A stretch of 64,000 nucleotides of DNA from Candidatus Pantoea edessiphila (GCF_002933315.1 NZ_PDKT01000003.1:1-64000), one strand, 5' to 3'; counted from the stretch's first letter, positions 50,501 through 61,744 are shown. The notes: generated by a model not told the origin, from the sequence alone. Program-made: numbers and translations.

Positions 50501-51358
50501 ATGATAAAAAAAACACCGGTTTTAAATATAGCTCCATTAGGTAATTTAGATTCTTATATCCAAGCTGCTAATATTCTCCCTATGTTATCAGCAGAAGAAG
50601 AAAGAAATTTAGCCCAACAATTACATTATCATGGTGATCTAAAATCAGCTAAGATATTAATTTTATCACATTTACGTTTTGTAGTGCATATAGCTCGTAA
50701 TTATTCTGGTTATGGATTACCGCAAGCTGATTTAATCCAAGAAGGAAATATTGGTTTAATGAAAGCTGTAAGAAGATTTAATCCAGAAGTTGGTGTTAGA
50801 CTTGTTTCATTTGCTGTGCATTGGATTAAAGCTGAAATTCATGAATATGTTTTACGTAATTGGCGTATTGTAAAGGTAGCTACTACTAAAGCACAAAGAA
50901 AACTATTTTTTAATCTTCGTAAAACCAAGAGACATTTAGGATGGTTCAATCAAGATGAAGTAGAAATGGTAGCACGTGAGTTAGGTGTAAGTAGTAAGGA
51001 TGTACGAGAAATGGAATCACGTATGGCAGCTCAGGATATGACTTTTGATTTGTTTAATAGTGATGAAAACAATGATGATAAATCAATGGCACCAGTACTT
51101 TATTTACAAGATAAAACTTCTGATTTTGCTAATTATATTGAAGAAAATAATTGGGAATTACATGCTGCAGACAAATTAAGTTATGCCTTAGAAAGTTTAG
51201 ATGAACGTAGTAGATATATAATACGTACTCGTTGGCTTGAAGAGGATAATAAAACAACTCTTCAAGAACTGGCTAATAAATATGGTGTATCAGCAGAAAG
51301 AGTACGTCAGTTGGAAAAAAATGCAATGAAAAAGCTTAGAGTAGCCATTGAATCATAA
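50501..51358 (+). CDS. rpoH: Heat-shock sigma factor (sigma 32)
   Basis: RpoH directs RNA polymerase to chaperone and protease promoters. The 285 residues (E. coli 284) show region 2 ([58 protein letters not shown]), the RpoH box [17 protein letters not shown] and region 4 with [28 protein letters not shown] lies ahead of the ATG. FtsH degrades sigma 32 in E. coli, and HflKC (17595-19779) modulates FtsH, so a part of this circuit is present. The thermosensor stem of the E. coli mRNA was not assessed. Confidence 0.97.
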   Translation: MIKKTPVLNIAPLGNLDSYIQAANILPMLSAEEERNLAQQLHYHGDLKSAKILILSHLRFVVHIARNYSGYGLPQADLIQEGNIGLMKAVRRFNPEVGVRLVSFAVHWIKAEIHEYVLRNWRIVKVATTKAQRKLFFNLRKTKRHLGWFNQDEVEMVARELGVSSKDVREMESRMAAQDMTFDLFNSDENNDDKSMAPVLYLQDKTSDFANYIEENNWELHAADKLSYALESLDERSRYIIRTRWLEEDNKTTLQELANKYGVSAERVRQLEKNAMKKLRVAIES

Positions 51359-51552
51359 ACATATAATATATGTAATTAATTTCTTTAATTTTGATAAAAC
51401 ACCATATTTACTAACTGTTTAGCAACTAATTCAAAAAAATCATTTCAGAATAGTCAAACTATTTTTGAATTTATATTCATAATAGTTTAATTATGTACTT
51501 CAACAAAAAACTTAATGGATATATCAAAGTTTGTATTTTATTATAGATAAAT

Positions 51553-52146
51553 CTATAATTTCAAATAAACTCTGATACCATCTAAAAACATCTGTGTTGC
51601 TAACATAACTAATACTAATCCCATAAGACGTTCCAATGCATTAACACCTTTTTCTCCTAAGATACGTAAAAACAATTCTGAAAGTAATAAAATTATCAAT
51701 GTGATTAACCAGGCTATTAATATAGAAATTATAATAATATGCATTTGATTAAAATACTGATGTGCTAACATCATTAAAGTGGCTAATAATGATGGACCAG
51801 CAACTAATGGAATAGCTAAAGGCACTAAAAATGGTTCTTCACCAGCTGGTAATCCTGTATTATTATCTTCAGGTGACGGAAAAATCATTTTAATAGCTAT
51901 TAAAAATAAAATAACACCACCAGAAATTGATACTGATTCTGTACGTAAATTTAAAAAATTTAAGATTGTTTCTCCAGAAAACAAAAATAATAATATAATG
52001 ATTAAAGAAATAATCATTTCACGAATTAATATTATTTGTCTTCGCTTGGGTTCTATATATTTTAAAATTGACATAAAAATAGGTAAGTTACCTAATGGAT
52101 CCATTATTAATAACAAAAGTATTGTGACAGAAATTATCTCATTCAT
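51553..52146 (-). CDS. yhgN: MarC-family inner-membrane protein YhgN
   Basis: The 197 residues equal E. coli YhgN in length and align throughout: MNEIISVTILLLLIMDPLGN, PIFMSILKYIEPKRRQII, SISGGVILFLIAIKMIFP, GLPAGEEPFLVPLAIPLVAG, EKGVNALERLMGLVLVMLAT and QMFLDGIR. Six membrane helices are visible. The role of MarC proteins is unknown. It is divergent from asd; in E. coli the two genes are also neighbours. Confidence 0.93.
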   Translation of the reverse strand: MNEIISVTILLLLIMDPLGNLPIFMSILKYIEPKRRQIILIREMIISLIIILLFLFSGETILNFLNLRTESVSISGGVILFLIAIKMIFPSPEDNNTGLPAGEEPFLVPLAIPLVAGPSLLATLMMLAHQYFNQMHIIIISILIAWLITLIILLLSELFLRILGEKGVNALERLMGLVLVMLATQMFLDGIRVYLKL

Positions 52147-52358
52147 TGAATATACACCTTGATTGTGAATATAATTTATTATTAGTTGATATCCTATAGC
52201 ACTTTTTTTAAATAAATTTTATTTGTTGAAATTAATACAATGTATCAAGTACTATCTCTTCGTAAATCTAATTATTACACATAGCTAAGTAAAATTAACA
52301 CTTTGGTGTTTATTTTAAAAGAAATTAGTAATTTAAATAATTTAAAAATGGATATAAT

Positions 52359-53468
52359 ATGAAAAATGTAGGTTTTGTTGGTTGGCGTGGTATGGTTGGC
52401 TCAGTATTAATGTCTCGTATGATAGAAGAAAATGATTTTAGTATTATTAATTCTATTTTTTTTTCTACATCTCAAAAAGGAGAATTAGCTCCAAATTTTG
52501 GAGGTTACTACAATAATATTCTTCAAGATGCTTTTGATATAAAAATCTTAAGAAACTTAGATATTATTATTACATGTCAGGGCAGTGAATACACTAGAAA
52601 AATTTATCCAAAATTAAAAAATACGGGTTGGACAGGATATTGGATAGATGCTGCCTCTGTATTACGTATGAATCATGATGTAATCATCTCTCTTGATCCA
52701 GTTAATTATAATATAATCTGTCAAGGTATAGATAGTGGTATTAAAACTTTTGTTGGTGGTAATTGTACTGTAAGTTTGATGTTGATGTCATTAGGTGGTT
52801 TGTTTTCTCAAAAATTAATTGATTGGATATCAGTAGCAACTTATCAAGCTGCATCTGGTAGTGGTGCTCGTCACATGAAAGAATTATTAATACAAATGGG
52901 TTTAATCTACAATTATGTATCACAATCTTTAAATAATCCAGCAGCACTAATTTTAGACATTGAACGTAAAATAAGTGATTTTGTTAAATCTGGTTCTTTA
53001 CCAGTAGATAATTTTGGTGTACCTTTGGCAAATAGTTTAATTCCTTGGATAGATAAAAAATTAGATAATGGTCAAAGTCGAGAGGAATGGAAAGGTCAAG
53101 CAGAAACAAATAAAATTCTTTCTAACAAAACAATAATTCCAGTTGATGGATTATGTGTTCGTATTGGAACATTACGTTGTCATAGTCAAGCATTTACTAT
53201 TAAACTAAATAAAGACGTATCATTAAAAGAAATTGAACAAATTTTAGCATCACATAATCCATGGGTCAAAGTAATACCTAATGAGCCTGATGAAACAAAG
53301 CTTTATTTAACTCCATCTGCAGTAACCGGTACATTACTTACGCCAATCGGTCGTTTAAGAAAACTTAATATGGGATCAAAATATTTTTCTGCTTTTACTG
53401 TTGGTGATCAATTATTATGGGGTGCAGCAGAACCTATACGACGTATGTTGCGTTTATTAATAGATTAA
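52359..53468 (+). CDS. asd: Aspartate-semialdehyde dehydrogenase
   Basis: Asd reduces aspartyl phosphate to aspartate semialdehyde, the branch point to lysine, diaminopimelate, threonine and methionine. The 369 residues (E. coli 367) start [20 protein letters not shown] with the NADP-binding loop; the catalytic Cys136 is in [30 protein letters not shown] and [20 protein letters not shown] complete the substrate site. It feeds both wall synthesis and amino acid supply. Its stop lies in a hairpin arm (53465-53499). Confidence 0.97.
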   Translation: MKNVGFVGWRGMVGSVLMSRMIEENDFSIINSIFFSTSQKGELAPNFGGYYNNILQDAFDIKILRNLDIIITCQGSEYTRKIYPKLKNTGWTGYWIDAASVLRMNHDVIISLDPVNYNIICQGIDSGIKTFVGGNCTVSLMLMSLGGLFSQKLIDWISVATYQAASGSGARHMKELLIQMGLIYNYVSQSLNNPAALILDIERKISDFVKSGSLPVDNFGVPLANSLIPWIDKKLDNGQSREEWKGQAETNKILSNKTIIPVDGLCVRIGTLRCHSQAFTIKLNKDVSLKEIEQILASHNPWVKVIPNEPDETKLYLTPSAVTGTLLTPIGRLRKLNMGSKYFSAFTVGDQLLWGAAEPIRRMLRLLID

Positions 53469-53499
53469 TTTCATATCTTGTTAAAACATAAGAAATTAA
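53465..53499 (+). terminator. Hairpin overlapping the asd stop codon
   Basis: TTAATTTCATAT (53465-53476) pairs with 53488-53499 over 12 positions with one mismatch and an 11-base loop. The asd TAA (53466-53468) lies in the left arm. A T-rich stretch follows only after ten bases, so terminator strength is uncertain. Confidence 0.4.
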
Positions 53500-53585
53500 A
53501 TAATATTCTTTCCGATGCACATCATTATTTTTATGCACTATTTTCAATAAATTTTATGATCTTTTTAAATAATTAAATCTTTACA

Positions 53586-54164
53586 TTAAAAATAGGAGTG
53601 TCTTCCATGCAAATGTTCAGTAACATCAATAACACCTTTTAAAGATGGAAAAGCTGATAATAGTTCTTTTTCTACACTATCCTGTAATGTAAAATTAATC
53701 ATTGCACATCCATTACATCCTCCTCCAAATTTAAGTACAGCATAGCTATCTTCAGTAATTTCAACTAAAGACACGTACCCTCCGTGTTCAGATAATCTTG
53801 GATTAATCTGTGTTTGTAATAAACGTTCAATATGTTTATTAATTGGTGCATCTTCAGGTAGTTTATATTCTTTAGTAGCATTTGGAGCTTTTAAAGTTAA
53901 TTGAGATCCAAATTTGTCAACAATTAAATCTATTTCTGCTGCCTTTAAATACGGTAAACTTAATGGATCAATATAAACAGATAAATTTTCAAAATTCAAT
54001 TCAGTATCTGTATCTCTAATATTATGTAATTGACAATAAGAAACACTACATTCAGCATTAGGCATACCAGGATTAGTTACAGATATACGAATTTGTGTAC
54101 CATGTTCTTGTTTTTTTAGTAATTTTAAAAAATGTTTTTTTGCAGAATTACTTATTTTAATCAT
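53586..54164 (-). CDS. nfuA: Iron-sulfur cluster carrier NfuA
   Basis: NfuA receives [4Fe-4S] clusters and passes them to target enzymes. The 192 residues (E. coli 191) have an A-type-like N-terminal domain (degenerate, about 1-95) and the C-terminal Nfu domain with [17 protein letters not shown] and the cluster cysteines Cys150 and Cys153 in [11 protein letters not shown]. It is divergent from bioH as in E. coli, with gntX missing. Lipoate and biotin synthases are known clients of NfuA. Confidence 0.95.
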   Translation of the reverse strand: MIKISNSAKKHFLKLLKKQEHGTQIRISVTNPGMPNAECSVSYCQLHNIRDTDTELNFENLSVYIDPLSLPYLKAAEIDLIVDKFGSQLTLKAPNATKEYKLPEDAPINKHIERLLQTQINPRLSEHGGYVSLVEITEDSYAVLKFGGGCNGCAMINFTLQDSVEKELLSAFPSLKGVIDVTEHLHGRHSYF

Positions 54165-54367
54165 TTTACATTACTCAATGTTTATATATTAAGTTAAATT
54201 AATTATGAGTATATTTATTTTAATGCATAAATGACACATTAAAATTATGTATTATATTTTATATAATATAAATAATAAATAATTATTTAGTGAAAATTTG
54301 TCATTGTAAAAATAAAATTATCAATGTAGCATTAATTAATTTATTTTAACTTTCAATGATTATTTAA

Positions 54368-55123
54368 ATGTATTGGTATACTTGTGGAAAAGGCAATATA
54401 GATCTAGTTTTAATACATGGATGGGCACTTAATTCAGAAGTATGGAATTGTATTATACCTTTTTTAAGAAAAAAATTTCGCTTACATTTAGTTGATTTAC
54501 CAGGTTATGGACGTAGTCAAAGTTTTAATAATTTAAATTTAAATGATTTAGCGAAAAGTCTAATACCATTTATACCTCCTAAAGCAGTTTTGATTGGTTG
54601 GTCTTTAGGAGGGTTAGTAGCTATGAAATTAGCTTTGATTGAGTCAATAAATCTAGGTGGCATTATCACCGTATCATCATCACCTAAATTTATTGCTACA
54701 GATTCTTGGCCAGGTATAAAATTGGAAGTATTGCAAAATTTCCAATATTATTTTCAGAAAAATTTAAAGCGATCGGTAGAACGTTTTTTAATATTGCAAA
54801 CATCAAGTTCGAAACAACTCAATTTAGATATATTAAAATTAAAAAAAGCGATATTTACTCAACCTATTCCATCCAGTGAAGTACTGAATGATGGATTAAA
54901 AATATTAATTGTTACAGATATGCGCAAAGAATTAGTATCAATTAAAATACCGTTTTTACGTATTTATGGTGCTCTAGATAGTTTAGTACCTCGCGATATC
55001 GTACCAATGATAGATAAACTAATTCCAGCATCATCTTCTATGATTATTAAAAAAGCAGCACATGCTCCTTTTGTTTCTCATCCTGATACATTTTGTAAAT
55101 ATATTTCTGAATTTTTAATATAA
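54368..55123 (+). CDS. bioH: Pimeloyl-ACP methyl ester esterase BioH
   Basis: BioH removes the methyl group from pimeloyl-ACP methyl ester, ending the chain-building stage of biotin synthesis. The 251 residues (E. coli 256) show LVLIHGWALNSEVWNCI, HLVDLPGYGRS, nucleophile Ser79 in IGWSLGGLVA, SSPKF, Asp204 in YGALDSLVP and His232 in KKAAHAPFVSHP. It is clearly BioH rather than a generic hydrolase. Biotin is needed by AccB (1450). The other bio genes are outside the window. Confidence 0.95.
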   Translation: MYWYTCGKGNIDLVLIHGWALNSEVWNCIIPFLRKKFRLHLVDLPGYGRSQSFNNLNLNDLAKSLIPFIPPKAVLIGWSLGGLVAMKLALIESINLGGIITVSSSPKFIATDSWPGIKLEVLQNFQYYFQKNLKRSVERFLILQTSSSKQLNLDILKLKKAIFTQPIPSSEVLNDGLKILIVTDMRKELVSIKIPFLRIYGALDSLVPRDIVPMIDKLIPASSSMIIKKAAHAPFVSHPDTFCKYISEFLI

Positions 55124-55293
55124 ATAAGAAATTAAAATATAATATTTATTATTACTTAACATTAAAATACGATAAAAATTAATATGAATTGATTACTTTT
55201 AATTATAGGTTCGTTTTTAACAGACAAACAAAGTATGAACTGATAATTTATTTTATCATTAAACTAGCAATATTATAAATTTTAATATTAAAA

Positions 55294-55857
55294 ATGAAAA
55301 AAATCAAAAAACCTAAAATTATTAATGTAAAAACTGTAGCTTACTCTAAATTGTTTAAAATCCAATCAGTAGATTTAATTTTTAACAACGGTAAGCATCG
55401 TGTTTATGAACGCATTAAATCATCTAATCTTGAAACAGTTATAATTGTACCTGTTATCAATAATCATTTAATCTTGATTCAAGAATATGCAGTCAGTCTG
55501 GAAGATTATACACTTGGTTTCCCTAAAGGTCTAATTAATTCAGGTGAATCAATACAAGAAGCTGCAAATCGTGAACTTAAAGAAGAAATAGGGTTTGGTT
55601 CCACTAAACTAGAAATAGTTGGTAAATTGACTATTGCGCCATCTTATCTTTACAGTATCAATAATATCGTATTAGCTGAAGATCTTTATGAAAAAAAATT
55701 ACAAGGAGATGAACCAGAATTCATGATAAAACATCAATGGCCTATAGATAAGATGATGAAATTATTAACAGAACCAAGTTTTTGTGAAGCACGTAATGTA
55801 AGTGCTTTATTTCTTATACGAGAAAGTTTAATAAAAAAGGGCCGTATTAATTATTAA
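55294..55857 (+). CDS. nudE: Nudix hydrolase NudE
   Basis: NudE hydrolyses ADP-ribose, NADH and diadenosine polyphosphates. The 187 residues (E. coli 186) include KTVAYSKLFKIQSVDL, LIQEYAVSLEDYTLGFPKGL and the complete Nudix box beginning GLINSGESIQEAANRELKEE followed by IGF. Together with Nnr (12373) it serves nucleotide repair and clean-up. In E. coli mrcA lies divergently next to nudE; it is missing here. Confidence 0.94.
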   Translation: MKKIKKPKIINVKTVAYSKLFKIQSVDLIFNNGKHRVYERIKSSNLETVIIVPVINNHLILIQEYAVSLEDYTLGFPKGLINSGESIQEAANRELKEEIGFGSTKLEIVGKLTIAPSYLYSINNIVLAEDLYEKKLQGDEPEFMIKHQWPIDKMMKLLTEPSFCEARNVSALFLIRESLIKKGRINY

Positions 55858-56341
55858 TTGTTTCCTAATACATAAAATATAAATAATACTTTACAAAATA
55901 AATATTTTTATTTGAATTTCCAACTAAAATAATATTATAACATAGCTTTTTATATGTCATATTATTAATTATATTCGCAAAAATATAGATTATATATGGT
56001 TAATATTAATATAACAATGTATTGATAAAATAAAACTAGTATTTTCTTGTTATTTTTTATTTATATTATTGAATATATATTCAAAACAAAACTTATAAAA
56101 AATTAATATTTTATAAATAATGCTATGAATATAAAAATCAATATGTCATAATAAAGAACTGTGAGTCATTTCAAATGATTAACTTTATTCATAGATAATT
56201 TGAACTGATTAACAGAATAGATTCAATTTTTTTCAAAAATGGTAAAAATTTTTGACAATAATTGTATTTCAATTCTTTTATCTTACCAGCAATTATATAT
56301 GCTGGATATCATTAACAAACCTTTATATAATATCAAAAAAA
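55858..56341. other. Spacer in the former mrcA-hofQ position before aroK
   Basis: 484 bases without a supported gene. E. coli has mrcA and the hof genes between nudE and aroK. A reading frame continues 30 codons upstream of aroK (from 56252), but these residues match nothing and are read as chance. Structures are AT-only (TTATAAAA/TTTTATAA near 56093-56117). A TTGACA at 56252 is a likely aroK promoter element. Confidence 0.55.
56252..56281 (+). promoter_or_regulatory. Candidate promoter of aroK-aroB
   Basis: A consensus TTGACA (56252-56257) is followed after 18 bases by TTTTAT (56276-56281), about 60 bases before the aroK ATG. The -35 is perfect; the -10 matches four of six bases. Confidence 0.35.
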
Positions 56342-56869
56342 ATGGCAGAGAAACGTAATATCTTTCTAGTTGGACCAATGGGTGCTGGAAAAAGCACGAT
56401 TGGCCGTCATTTAGCTAATCAGCTAAATATGGATTTTTTTGATTCAGATCAAGAAATTGAAAGACGTACTGGAGCAGATATAACATGGGTTTTCGATGTT
56501 GAAGGAGAAAACGGTTTTCGTGATCGAGAAGAAAAAATTATAAATGAACTCACTGAAAAGCAAGGTATTATTCTTGCAACTGGAGGAGGTTCTATAAAAT
56601 CACAAAAAACTCGTAATCGTCTGTCTGCTCGTGGTATAATTGTTTATTTAGAAACAACAGTAGAAAAACAGTTATCACGTACACAACGTGATAAAAAACG
56701 TCCTTTATTACAAGTAAATTTATCACCTATTCAAATACTTACTACTTTGGCCCAAGAACGAAATCCTTTATACAGAGAAATAGCTGATATTACAGTTAGC
56801 ACTGATCATCAAAGCACAAAAATTGTAGCAAATCAAATTATTCATATGTTAGAAAAAGAAATAATATAA
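56342..56869 (+). CDS. aroK: Shikimate kinase I
   Basis: AroK phosphorylates shikimate, the fifth step of the pathway. The 175 residues (E. coli 173) are among the best conserved of the window: [20 protein letters not shown] with the P-loop, [37 protein letters not shown] and [11 protein letters not shown]. The ATG at 56342 gives the exact family start. aroB follows after 21 bases, as in E. coli. Confidence 0.98.
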   Translation: MAEKRNIFLVGPMGAGKSTIGRHLANQLNMDFFDSDQEIERRTGADITWVFDVEGENGFRDREEKIINELTEKQGIILATGGGSIKSQKTRNRLSARGIIVYLETTVEKQLSRTQRDKKRPLLQVNLSPIQILTTLAQERNPLYREIADITVSTDHQSTKIVANQIIHMLEKEII

Positions 56870-56890
56870 AAATCAAAATAGGTTTTTTAT

Positions 56891-57982
56891 ATGAAAAAAA
56901 TTAATATTTCATTGGGAAAGAGAAGTTATAAAATTATTATATCTTCTGATAGATTTAATGATATATGTTCTTTTTTACCTTTAAGACCTGGTGATAATGC
57001 TATGATAATCACTAATCAAACTTTGTCTCCCATGTACTTAAATAAATTTATATCATTAATGAAAAAATCAAAAATAGAGGTCGATTATATAACCATAGCT
57101 GATGGTGAACAATATAAAACTCTTGAAACTATTAATTATATAATAGGTATTTTGCTAAAAAGATCACATGATCGTAATACTACTTTAATTTCATTTGGAG
57201 GAGGTGTTATCGGTGATATTACTGGTTTTGTTGCCGCTATCTATCAAAGAGGTGTGCGCTTTATTCAAATACCAACAACCTTACTTGCTCAAGTAGACGC
57301 TTCTGTAGGTGGGAAAACAGGCGTAAATCATATGTTAGGCAAAAATATGATAGGCGCATTTCATCAGCCTATATCAGTAATTATAGATACTAATTTTTTA
57401 TTATCTTTGCCTCCACGTGAATTCAGTTCAGGATTAGCGGAAGTAATTAAATATGGAATTATTTTAGATGCTTCATTTTTTCAGTGGATTGAAAAAAATA
57501 TTGATTTGCTAATGGCATTAAATAAAGATACAATTTCTTATTGTATTAGTAAATGCTGTGAATTAAAAGCTGATATAGTATCTAATGATGAATATGATTT
57601 TGGTCGTCGTTCAATTTTAAATTTAGGTCACACATTCGGACATGCTATTGAGGCACACATGGGTTATGGTTCATGGCTGCATGGTGAAGCTATATCTGTT
57701 GGTATAGTAATGGCTATACGTACATCAGAACGTTTAGGACAATTTAATACGAAAGATATTAATAGAATTATTAATTTGCTACAACGTGCTAAATTACCAA
57801 TATATGGTCCTGTAGAAATGATGTCTAAAGATTATTTACCTTATATGATACGTGATAAAAAAGTAATATCAGGAAAATTAAAGTTAATTTTGCCTTCATC
57901 AATTGGTGTCGCTGAGGTAAAAAACAATATACCTTATGAATTAGTATTAGATGTAATCAACAAGTGTCAAAATATCTGTTAA
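56891..57982 (+). CDS. aroB: 3-dehydroquinate synthase
   Basis: AroB cyclises DAHP to 3-dehydroquinate using NAD and a metal ion. The 363 residues (E. coli 362) show DGEQYKTLET, SFGGGVIGDITGFVAA, QIPTTLLAQVDASVGGKTG, SGLAEVIKYG with the metal Glu, LNLGHTFGHAIE and LHGEAISVG with the metal histidines, and MLRDK-like MIRDKKV. With AroQ and AroK three shikimate steps lie in the window. Confidence 0.97.
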   Translation: MKKINISLGKRSYKIIISSDRFNDICSFLPLRPGDNAMIITNQTLSPMYLNKFISLMKKSKIEVDYITIADGEQYKTLETINYIIGILLKRSHDRNTTLISFGGGVIGDITGFVAAIYQRGVRFIQIPTTLLAQVDASVGGKTGVNHMLGKNMIGAFHQPISVIIDTNFLLSLPPREFSSGLAEVIKYGIILDASFFQWIEKNIDLLMALNKDTISYCISKCCELKADIVSNDEYDFGRRSILNLGHTFGHAIEAHMGYGSWLHGEAISVGIVMAIRTSERLGQFNTKDINRIINLLQRAKLPIYGPVEMMSKDYLPYMIRDKKVISGKLKLILPSSIGVAEVKNNIPYELVLDVINKCQNIC

Positions 57983-58519
57983 TTATTGAATAATAATTAG
58001 ATGAATTAATAAATATAACTTAATAAACTAATTATCTATTTTAGTTTAGATTATTTTTTATCATTTGGATCATTATTCCAACTACATGTAACATAAAAAC
58101 TTTTTATATTGGAATATAATGCAAAGTGAATTTGATTAAAGTAAACATTTTTCATTATTTATTTTAATTAACTAATTATTTAATAGTTAGTTATAATTAA
58201 TCGAAAATTATTTAATTGTTTCATATTATTGTATTCTAGTACCAAATAGAAATTTAGTGTGCAATTTCTATGTATTTTTAAAATAATTATTTTGTTTCAT
58301 TAAAAATTTTCAAAAACTACCTATAGAATAAATAATTGATTAATAATAAAATTAATTACTTATTCTATAAGAATAGAATCCAATTGATGATATCATGTTA
58401 TAAATATTAAATTGTAATGTTATATTAAAAATTCGAATTTTATATGGTTTTTTCTTTACTAAAAAATCAATAATTTTTAATTAGTTTAATTCAAATATTG
58501 ATTTAACTAGGATATTTAG
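57983..58519. other. Spacer in the former damX-dam position, with a long imperfect hairpin
   Basis: 537 bases between aroB and rpe; E. coli has damX and dam here. No adenine-methylase motif (DPPY) can be read. The main structure is a 20-bp stem, 58322-58341 with 58350-58369, with one mismatch, one G-U pair and an eight-base loop. It is 340 bases after aroB and 150 before rpe, so its partner gene is unclear. Confidence 0.6.
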
Positions 58520-59188
58520 ATGAAAAAATATTTATTAGCTCCATCAATACTTTCAGCTAATTTTGCTAATTTAGGTAAAGATATTGAAGAAGTCTTAATA
58601 TCTGGAGGAGATGTAATTCACTTTGATGTTATGGACAATCACTATGTACCTAATCTTACTGTAGGCCCAATAGTTTTACAATCTTTACGTAAACATGGTA
58701 TTTCTGTACCTATCGATGTGCATCTGATGATAAAACCTGTAGATACATTAATACCTATTTTTGCTCAGGCAGGTTCTAATTATATTACATTCCACCCGGA
58801 AGCTAGTGAACACATTGATAAAACATTACAAATAATCAAAGAAAATGGTTGCAAGGCTGGATTAGCATTAAACCCTACTACTTCACTTAATTATCTTGAT
58901 TATGTAATGGATAAATTAGATATAATCTTATTGATGTCAGTAAATCCAGGATTTGGCAATCAGTGTTTTATTCCTAATACATTGAAAAAAATAAGTGAAG
59001 CACGAAAAAAAATAGATAATAGTGGATGTGATATCATACTTGAAGTAGATGGTGGTATAAAAATAGACAATATTGGTCAAATTTCTAAATTTGGAGCTAA
59101 TATGTTTGTTATAGGATCCGCTCTTTTTAATAGTCATGATTATAAAACAGTTATCAATGATATGCGTAAAGAAATAGAAACATCATGA
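58520..59188 (+). CDS. rpe: Ribulose-phosphate 3-epimerase
   Basis: Rpe interconverts ribulose 5-phosphate and xylulose 5-phosphate. The 222 residues (E. coli 225) contain [74 protein letters not shown] and [12 protein letters not shown]. Its substrate ribulose 5-phosphate is also that of RibB (38499). gph, next in E. coli, is missing before trpS. Confidence 0.96.
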   Translation: MKKYLLAPSILSANFANLGKDIEEVLISGGDVIHFDVMDNHYVPNLTVGPIVLQSLRKHGISVPIDVHLMIKPVDTLIPIFAQAGSNYITFHPEASEHIDKTLQIIKENGCKAGLALNPTTSLNYLDYVMDKLDIILLMSVNPGFGNQCFIPNTLKKISEARKKIDNSGCDIILEVDGGIKIDNIGQISKFGANMFVIGSALFNSHDYKTVINDMRKEIETS

Positions 59189-59236
59189 ATTTATTTTTGA
59201 GTTAGTTTTTGTTTCCCTAATTATTAGGATTTAATT

Positions 59237-60232
59237 ATGGAAAAATTTACAGTTTTTAGTGCTGTTCAACCATCTGGTCAGTTAACTATAGGTAATTATT
59301 TAGGTGCGATCCGTCAATGGGTTCAAATACAGGATAAGTTTGATTGTATATATTGTGTTGTAGATTTACATACCTTAACTGTTCGTCAAGATCCAAATAT
59401 ATTGAAAAATTCAGTTCTAGATACATTAGCTCTATATTTAGCATGTGGTATTGATCCGAATAAAAGTATTATTTTTCTTCAATCTCAAGTAGTAGAACAT
59501 ACTCAACTAAATTGGATTTTGAGTTGTTTTTGTTATTTTGGTGAACTTAGTCGCATGACACAGTTTAAAAATAAACTTATTTATGAAAATCACATAAATG
59601 CAGGTGTATTCAATTATCCAATATTAATGGCTTCTGATATATTATTATATCAAACTAATCAAGTACCTGTTGGCGTAGATCAAAAACAACATATAGAACT
59701 AAGTCGTCGTATTGCACAACGTTTCAATAATATTTATGGAGATGTTTTTAGTATTCCAGAACCCATGATTCCAAAAACTGGTGCAAAAATTATGTCTCTT
59801 ACAGAATTAAATAAAAAAATGTCTAAATCAGATTTGAATAATAATAATATTATTGGTCTTTTAGAAGATCCAAAATCGATAACAGAAAAAATCAAGCATG
59901 CAATTACTGATTCTGACAATCCTCCTATAATTCGTTATGATATCAAACAAAAAGCTGGTATTTCCAATTTATTAGATATACTATCGGCAATAACAGGAAA
60001 AGATATCACAGATTTAGAAAAAGATTTCAAAGGAAAAATGTATAGCCAACTAAAGCTTGTTGTTTCAAATGAAATTATTTTAATGTTATCTAGTCTTCAA
60101 GATCGTTACCATTATTATCGCAATAATACATCATTTCTTAAACAAGTAATATACGAAGGTGCTAATAAGGCAGAATTCAAAGCAAAAAAAACAATTAAAA
60201 AGGTTTATGAAGCAATAGGGTTTTGTTGTTAA
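59237..60232 (+). CDS. trpS: Tryptophanyl-tRNA synthetase
   Basis: TrpS charges tRNA-Trp. The 331 residues (E. coli 334) have the class I signatures TIGN (17-20, the HIGH equivalent) and KMSKS (194-198), plus [46 protein letters not shown] and [17 protein letters not shown] ribosome site precedes the ATG. Confidence 0.97.
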   Translation: MEKFTVFSAVQPSGQLTIGNYLGAIRQWVQIQDKFDCIYCVVDLHTLTVRQDPNILKNSVLDTLALYLACGIDPNKSIIFLQSQVVEHTQLNWILSCFCYFGELSRMTQFKNKLIYENHINAGVFNYPILMASDILLYQTNQVPVGVDQKQHIELSRRIAQRFNNIYGDVFSIPEPMIPKTGAKIMSLTELNKKMSKSDLNNNNIIGLLEDPKSITEKIKHAITDSDNPPIIRYDIKQKAGISNLLDILSAITGKDITDLEKDFKGKMYSQLKLVVSNEIILMLSSLQDRYHYYRNNTSFLKQVIYEGANKAEFKAKKTIKKVYEAIGFCC

Positions 60233-60403
60233 TATTGCAGATATTGATCTAACTTAAATATGAATTTATATTTTAAATAATTATCATAAGTTTAATTAAA
60301 ATACATCAAAATTTACCAATAAATAAAATTATCTTTAGTATTTTAAGTGCAATATCATCTATAAGTTAACATAATATATATTTTTCCGATTTTATAAAAA
60401 GAT

Positions 60404-60438
60404 AATAACGGCATACTATCTTAATTTATGCCGTTATT
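60404..60438 (-). terminator. Rho-independent terminator of crp
   Basis: AATAACGGCATA (60404-60415) and its perfect complement (60427-60438) form a 12-bp stem with an 11-base loop, and contain the local cluster of G and C. On the minus strand the stem begins four bases after the crp stop and is followed by ATCTTTTTAT. Position, stem and T-run all fit a crp terminator. Confidence 0.75.
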
Positions 60439-60442
60439 TAAT

Positions 60443-61075
60443 TTATCTAGTGCCATAAACAACTATTTTTTTACCATGTGCAGAAATTAATTGTTTATTT
60501 TCTAAAATTTTTAAAATACGACCTACAGTTTCACGTGAACAACCAACTATTTGGCCAATTTCTTGTCTAGTAATTTTAATTTGCATTCCATCAGGATGTG
60601 TTATAGCATCTGGCTGTTTAGCTAAACTAAGAAGTGTTTGAGTAATACGTCCAGTTACGTCCAAAAATACAAGGTTACCAACTTTTTCAGAAGTTGATTG
60701 CAAGCGCATTGCTAATTGTGATGATAATCTCATTAATATTTCTGGATTTAATTGAATTAATTGAATAAATTTTTTATAAGAAATTTCGGCTATTTCGCAT
60801 GCGGTTTTTGCACGTACCCAAGCACTGCGGTTTTGATTTTTGCTAAAAAACGCTATTTCACCAATAAAATCACCTTTATTTAAATATGAAAGAATCATTT
60901 CTTTACCTTCTTTATCTTTAATTACGACTACAATTAATCCTTTTAAAATATAATAAAGAGTTTCAGCTTTTTCTCCTTTATGAATTAGCGTACTCTTAGA
61001 AGGATACTTATGGATGTGGCAATGCGATAGAAACCATTCAATTGTAATGTCTGTTTTTGGTTTGCCGAAAACCAT
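60443..61075 (-). CDS. crp: cAMP receptor protein
   Basis: CRP is the cAMP-dependent global regulator. The 210 residues equal the E. coli length: [40 protein letters not shown], the cAMP pocket with [10 protein letters not shown] and [29 protein letters not shown] with the hinge, the activating loop [12 protein letters not shown], and the recognition helix [11 protein letters not shown] with Arg, Glu and Arg in place. Retention of an intact CRP contrasts with the loss of most regulators. Adenylate cyclase is not in the window. Confidence 0.97.
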   Translation of the reverse strand: MVFGKPKTDITIEWFLSHCHIHKYPSKSTLIHKGEKAETLYYILKGLIVVVIKDKEGKEMILSYLNKGDFIGEIAFFSKNQNRSAWVRAKTACEIAEISYKKFIQLIQLNPEILMRLSSQLAMRLQSTSEKVGNLVFLDVTGRITQTLLSLAKQPDAITHPDGMQIKITRQEIGQIVGCSRETVGRILKILENKQLISAHGKKIVVYGTR

Positions 61076-61715
61076 TCGATAATATCCTCGTATATCATTC
61101 TTAAAATAGGTAAGATGAAAATAATTTATTATTTACGTTAAGTAATGAGAATTTAACTCTTTATCTTTAATAAAAAATTTATATTAAATTTTAATAATTC
61201 ATATGTTTTTTTTGTCATTGCTGGATACATAATAATAGTATTTGTTATTTAACAATTAATTTTATAATTCTGAATCTATTTATACAACAATATCCTATTG
61301 ATCTTCTTCATTATTTATTTGTAAACAATACTATTAAATTTTTATAATAAGTAACGTAGCACATTTATTAATAGTGACATCGGAAACTATTCTATGAAGA
61401 ATAAGAGTATTTAAAAAATAAATTAAATATAATTATAGTAACTTTTATAAACAAATAGTAAATAATCATAAAAATGATTATAAATATGTATAACATTAAT
61501 AGTAATTTAATAATTTTTTAACTTAAATATTAATAAATTACATTATTTACTTTTACAAACTAATATTTTTTTTAAAGTAAATTATGTTGTTTTTTAACAG
61601 TAATATAAAAATATTGTTAGTATGTCTTGCTATTTATTCTCTAGTATAAGATATTATATGAATTGTCATTTTTTTAATAATTCATGATTATTATCTAGTT
61701 CATCATAAAATCATT

Positions 61716-61744
61716 AATATTCAATCTGTAAAAGATTGAATATT
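61716..61744 (+). terminator. Orphan terminator-like hairpin
   Basis: AATATTCAATCT (61716-61727) pairs perfectly with AGATTGAATATT (61733-61744) around a five-base loop GTAAA, and TTTAT follows. It has the shape of an intrinsic terminator for a plus-strand transcript, but the nearest plus-strand gene upstream is trpS, 1.5 kb away, beyond crp. Confidence 0.5.

Noticed and set aside
56252-56341. 30-residue N-terminal extension of AroK
   Set aside because: Family members start at [11 protein letters not shown], and the extension begins at a likely -35 promoter box.
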